Part shown: in pieces, positions 60,725-64,000 of the stretch
How positions within the stretch are numbered: the stretch's first letter is position 1
Layout of the letters: each line of letters begins with the position of its first letter
DNA from: Chitinophaga horti
GTDB lineage: Bacteria; Bacteroidota; Bacteroidia; Chitinophagales; Chitinophagaceae
Reading direction: 5' to 3'
DNA: 64,000 bases
NCBI RefSeq assembly: GCF_022867795.2
Contig: NZ_CP107006.1
Coordinates: 682,001-746,000 of the forward strand
Notes under the pieces: generated by a model
Seen by the model: the letters and a program-made list of their open reading frames with translations, nothing else
Database searches by the model: none
What the model was told of the DNA's origin: nothing
Position numbers and translations under genes: made by a program

Positions 60725-61576
60725 ATGAATATGAGAGCAATCATCACCTTGTCTATTATATGCGGCTGCACCGCCGGCGCCTTTGCGCAGTCTGACAGTG
60801 CCCAGGCACCAAAGAAAAAGACGACGCTTACCGTTGGCGTCAGCTACCTGAACAATGCCAATTACTACGGTCAAAAGGCGGAACAAAATATGCCTTATAT
60901 ATCGGCGTCGGCTTCGTTAAAACTTAAGCCGGGATTGTATTTTACCGGAACGGGCATCCGCCTGCTGAACGATTCCGGCAATGTAGTCTCAGCCTCCGCC
61001 GCCGGCATCGGCTGGGCATTTAATCTTGGTAAAAAACTCACCGCAGACTTAAGTTACAGCCATACTTTTTATCCTGCCAATTCCGCGTTCCTGCAAGCTT
61101 CCAATCCGGATAATTTCAGTGCATCAGTGGCTTACGAATACTGGATGACGACGGCCGTAAATGCAGATTATATGCGTGGGAAGGATCAATATGACATATT
61201 CACTTCGGTAAGTACGGAAAAACAGATCAACCTCGGAAGCTTCGGCCCGAACGACCTGATTACGCTTACGCCCAATGTAGACGTGACGGCCGGTACGCAG
61301 CATTTTTACCAGACTTACGTTGCCGAAAAACGCCTGCGTGACAGTCTGCTCGCCATCCTGTTACCCGGCTATCCCGCGCCGGAGCCGGAAACGACGACAG
61401 TTACCAATACAAGCTTCGATATTATTTCTTACAACCTGCGTTTGCCGCTCGCTTACAACCGGGCACATATGATGATTGAAGCGGCTTACCAGTTGTCGGT
61501 ACTCGGCAAAAAGGCGCAAACAGGCGCCGGTACGGCTAATTCATTTTTCTCGCTCAGTTTTTATTACCAGTTCTGA
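60725..61576 (+). CDS. outer membrane beta-barrel protein, hypothetical
   Basis: 283 aa. Signal peptide (IITLSIICGCTAGAFAQ). Alternating amphipathic strands throughout (TLTVGVSYLNNANYYG, LYFTGTGIRLLND, FSASVAYEYWMTTAVNADYM) and a C-terminal aromatic FSLSFYYQF typical of outer membrane insertion. ATG at 60725 or 60731. 5 nt before the response regulator, so probably regulated with or by it. Confidence 0.82.
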   Translation: MNMRAIITLSIICGCTAGAFAQSDSAQAPKKKTTLTVGVSYLNNANYYGQKAEQNMPYISASASLKLKPGLYFTGTGIRLLNDSGNVVSASAAGIGWAFNLGKKLTADLSYSHTFYPANSAFLQASNPDNFSASVAYEYWMTTAVNADYMRGKDQYDIFTSVSTEKQINLGSFGPNDLITLTPNVDVTAGTQHFYQTYVAEKRLRDSLLAILLPGYPAPEPETTTVTNTSFDIISYNLRLPLAYNRAHMMIEAAYQLSVLGKKAQTGAGTANSFFSLSFYYQF

Positions 61577-61581
61577 TTCAT

Positions 61582-62253
61582 ATGAAGATATTGATCATTG
61601 AAGACGAAAGGGCCATGGCGGCGGAAATGGAGGTGTTCCTGAAAAAGTCGTACGTGTGCGACCTGGCTTATAATGCCCGCCAGGGACTGCAAAAGATGGA
61701 AGAAAACCAGTACGACTTCATCCTGCTGGACCTTGGCCTGCCCGACAAAGACGGCCTGGTCGTATTGCAGGAAGCCCGAAAAAACTGCCCGGATGCATCG
61801 TACATCATCCTTACCGCACGCGGACAGCTCGAAGATCGCATTAAAGGGCTGGACTTGGGCGCGGATGATTATCTGCCTAAACCGTTTTCGCTGCTGGAAC
61901 TGCAATCGCGGATGCAGGCCATTGCCAGGCGCAAGTTCGGATTGAGTGATAATACGGTGGAACTGGGCGACTTTAAGGTAGATCTTAATAAACGGGCGGT
62001 GTTTTTGGGACAGGAGGAAGTGGTGCTTTCGCGCAAGGAGTTCGACCTGTTAAGTTATATGTTGCTGCACAAAAACCGGCCGCTTACGCGGATGCAGCTC
62101 AGTGAACACATCTGGGGTAACTTCACCGATGATGATTACGATTCCAATTACATTGACGTACATATTAAAAACATCCGCAGGAAATTGTCTGCCTTCGGTT
62201 CGGTGGAATGGTTGCAGACGATCCGCCATGTAGGATATAAAATCAAGATATAG
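61582..62253 (+). CDS. OmpR/PhoB family response regulator
   Basis: 223 aa. Receiver 1-115: acidic pocket Glu7-Asp8, phosphoacceptor Asp50 (FILLDLGLPDKDG), Thr in ILTARG, Lys in YLPKPFS. C-terminal winged helix about 128-223 (LSRKEFDLLSYMLLHKNRPL, YIDVHIKNIRRKL, IRHVGYKI). 1 nt before the kinase. Likely regulates the preceding surface-protein genes, by context only. Confidence 0.94.
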   Translation: MKILIIEDERAMAAEMEVFLKKSYVCDLAYNARQGLQKMEENQYDFILLDLGLPDKDGLVVLQEARKNCPDASYIILTARGQLEDRIKGLDLGADDYLPKPFSLLELQSRMQAIARRKFGLSDNTVELGDFKVDLNKRAVFLGQEEVVLSRKEFDLLSYMLLHKNRPLTRMQLSEHIWGNFTDDDYDSNYIDVHIKNIRRKLSAFGSVEWLQTIRHVGYKIKI

Positions 62254-62254
62254 C

Positions 62255-63580
62255 TTGAAGCTATTTACCAAACTTACGCTGTTCATCACGCTGTCGAAAC
62301 TGGCAGTGGTGGTGCTATTTGTGCTGCTGCTACCTGGTTTGGTAGACAGCATTGCCAGTCGTTATACCGACTATTACCTCAGCCAGCAAAAGAATAAGGT
62401 GTTGCAGGTGATCGATAAAAACGGGATCGATTATTACCTGGAAGGAGAAGCGGACTACGGCAGCTATACGATGTTAAAGGAGGAATACATCTCGCTGGAG
62501 CCCGTCGGTAAAAACATCCTGCCCGATACGATTGCCACGATGCGCAGGTTGGTGGAAGACGATACGCTCACTTACCGCATTCTCAGTCATGTGTTTTCGA
62601 ACAACGGTAAAAGTTATATGCTGGAAGTTGGTAAAACCTCCGCCAGTATTGGTCAGTACAATCGTCCCTTGCAAAAGATGGCGCTATATGTACTGATCGG
62701 GCTTATCGTCATTACCATCGTTACCGATCTTATTTTCACGCGCCTGTTATTGAAGCCATTGGGTGTAATTATCCATAACCGATTGTTGAACCGCCGTTTT
62801 CCCTTCAAAGAAACTGCGCCGCCTATTCAAACCAGCACTACTGACTTTAAGTATCTCGACGCCTCCCTGGTGGACCTGATGACCCAAATCCGCGAGGCAT
62901 TCGAGAAGGAGCGCGAGTTTACCTCCAACGCCTCGCATGAACTGATGACGCCTGTAAGCATTCTTCAAACCAAAATGGAAAACCTGCTGGGAGAAGGAGA
63001 GTTGCCGGAAGAAACAGAAAAACAGGTAGTCGGCATGATGAAAACCCTCAACCGGTTGAAGAAGATCGTCAACTCCCTGTTATTCATCTCCCGCATCGAA
63101 AATGACCAGTTCCCAAAGTCGGATACGTTTGCTATGCATACACTCGTGGAGGAAGTGATGGAGGAGCTTGATCACCGCCTGCCGGAGAAGCGCTTACAGT
63201 TTTCTGCCAGCATTTCTCGTAACGCTATCCTGCGCGGACTTAATCACGATCTTATTTTCCAGCTGATCTATAACCTGCTGAATAATGCGGTGCGTTATAA
63301 CCGGGAGGGTGGTAGCATTCATGTAACAGACAGCTACAAAGCCGGTGAACCTTACCATTTATCATTGCAGGATACGGGCATTGGCATCCCGGAGCAGGAA
63401 CTGGTGAACATTTTTAACCGGTTCAAAAAAGTGGAGAAGACGGGCAACGAAGGTTATGGACTCGGTTTATCGATCGTTAGTACCATTGCCCGCTACCATG
63501 ATATCCAGATCGAAGTAACATCGCAGGTAGGAGAGGGCACCACTTTTACATTGGTCTTCCCGGAGGATCAGCTGGTTTGA
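62255..63580 (+). CDS. sensor histidine kinase (HisKA type)
   Basis: 441 aa. Starts at a TTG (62255) one base after the regulator stop. TM1 (LSKLAVVVLFVLLLPGLV), periplasmic sensor 30-140 of no named family, TM2 (MALYVLIGLIVITIVTDLIF), then His228 in FTSNASHELMTPV, N box (NLLNNAVRYN), G1 (DTGIGIPE), G2 (GYGLGLSIV). Phosphorylates the adjacent OmpR-type regulator. Confidence 0.93.
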   Translation: MKLFTKLTLFITLSKLAVVVLFVLLLPGLVDSIASRYTDYYLSQQKNKVLQVIDKNGIDYYLEGEADYGSYTMLKEEYISLEPVGKNILPDTIATMRRLVEDDTLTYRILSHVFSNNGKSYMLEVGKTSASIGQYNRPLQKMALYVLIGLIVITIVTDLIFTRLLLKPLGVIIHNRLLNRRFPFKETAPPIQTSTTDFKYLDASLVDLMTQIREAFEKEREFTSNASHELMTPVSILQTKMENLLGEGELPEETEKQVVGMMKTLNRLKKIVNSLLFISRIENDQFPKSDTFAMHTLVEEVMEELDHRLPEKRLQFSASISRNAILRGLNHDLIFQLIYNLLNNAVRYNREGGSIHVTDSYKAGEPYHLSLQDTGIGIPEQELVNIFNRFKKVEKTGNEGYGLGLSIVSTIARYHDIQIEVTSQVGEGTTFTLVFPEDQLV

Positions 63581-63649
63581 CCAGGGCTGCACCCCGCATT
63601 TACCCAGTTTCCCGGGCAGTCATAAATTCGGTGTTCGCGGTGGGCAATA

Positions 63650-64000
63650 CTACACGCCCCAGGCCGTAATTACCAACCTTCTCGCACCACCATAGTCCCT
63701 GTGCTCACAAAGGTAAATGCCCTGCCAGGTACCTAGTAACGGTCGGCCGTTGTGTACCGGTATGAGCATAGAACTACCGAGCATCGCGGCTTTCAGGTGC
63801 GCCGGCATATCATCCGGCCCTTCATCATTATGAACATAATCGGGATCGTTCTGGGGGACGGCCTTGTTAAAGTAGGTTTCAAAGTCTTTGCGAACGGTAG
63901 GATCGGCATTTTCGTTGATGGTTAATGACGCGGAAGTATGTTGTATAAACACCTGCAGCATGCCGGTTTTGATTTCGCTCAACTGTGGCAGTGATTGTAA
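63650..64000 (-). CDS. YjbQ/UPF0047 family protein, 5 prime end outside the window
   Basis: At least 117 aa; the frame runs off the right edge (LQSLPQLSEIKTG before the in-frame TTG at 63982), so the true start lies beyond. Family motifs: LQVFIQHTSASLTINENAD, YVHNDEGPDDMPAHLKAAML and LGTWQGIYLCEHRD. The fold is a small beta trimer; thiamin-phosphate-synthase-like activity has been reported for YjbQ but the role is not settled. Confidence 0.9.
   Translation of the reverse strand, partial: LQSLPQLSEIKTGMLQVFIQHTSASLTINENADPTVRKDFETYFNKAVPQNDPDYVHNDEGPDDMPAHLKAAMLGSSMLIPVHNGRPLLGTWQGIYLCEHRDYGGARRLVITAWGV

Overview
The window reads as chromosomal DNA of a Bacteroidota bacterium, most likely Chitinophaga or a close relative in the Chitinophagaceae. 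Evidence: a SusC/SusD pair with an ECF sigma factor and FecR anti-sigma factor, OMP_b-brl-type receptors, LytS/LytTR two-component genes, several promoter boxes of the Bacteroidota TAnnTTTG type, and few Shine-Dalgarno sequences. No rRNA, tRNA, CRISPR array, phage or insertion sequence was seen.

Layout. 0-7.5 kb (minus strand): an ECF sigma / FecR / SusC / SusD / discoidin-lipoprotein unit; fecR carries a one-base frameshift. 7.5-9.7 kb: topoisomerase III. 9.9-15.7 kb: a TolC-RND-MFP efflux operon whose RND pump has an unusual EF-hand-like loop. 15.8-17.5 kb: a divergent LytS/LytTR two-component pair. 17.5-20.7 kb: fatty acid desaturase, PAP2 phosphatase and a hypothetical protein. 20.7-24.0 kb: a tight three-gene unit of a CAP-domain histidine kinase, a receiver-thioredoxin-reductase-like fusion without the redox CxxC, and a UBP-type zinc finger protein. 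24.2-37.2 kb: stress-type and hypothetical genes (acidic disordered protein, DUF2071, HPF/RaiA-like factor, an outer membrane receptor, serine hydrolase, DUF6766, an H1-like Lys/Ala protein, an alpha/alpha-toroid-like protein plus SDR, MFS transporter, KGG protein).

37.6-47.3 kb holds two convergent operons for a heptose-containing glycan: carbamoyltransferase, GT2 and GT9 on the plus strand; GT4, a GT4-GmhA fusion, GmhB, HldE and GT9 on the minus strand. Together they encode every step from sedoheptulose-7-phosphate to ADP-D-glycero-beta-D-manno-heptose, plus transferases and a carbamoyl decoration enzyme, with no HldD epimerase in view.

47.6-52.2 kb: a FAD/Rieske oxidoreductase, an SDR, and a PQQ-type sugar dehydrogenase (signal peptide split off by a frameshift) followed by a cytochrome c. 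52.3-58.5 kb: a second efflux operon (TolC-MFP-RND) with its TetR regulator; an identical 19-bp near-palindrome precedes both tetR and tolC. 58.6-64 kb: an EamA transporter, a secreted protein with 54-bp tandem repeats, a Pro-rich exported protein, an outer membrane beta-barrel protein and an OmpR/HK pair, then a YjbQ-type protein cut by the window edge.

The two best candidates for something new are the kinase / receiver-flavoprotein / UBP-finger operon and the carbamoyl-heptose glycan locus with its GT4-GmhA fusion.
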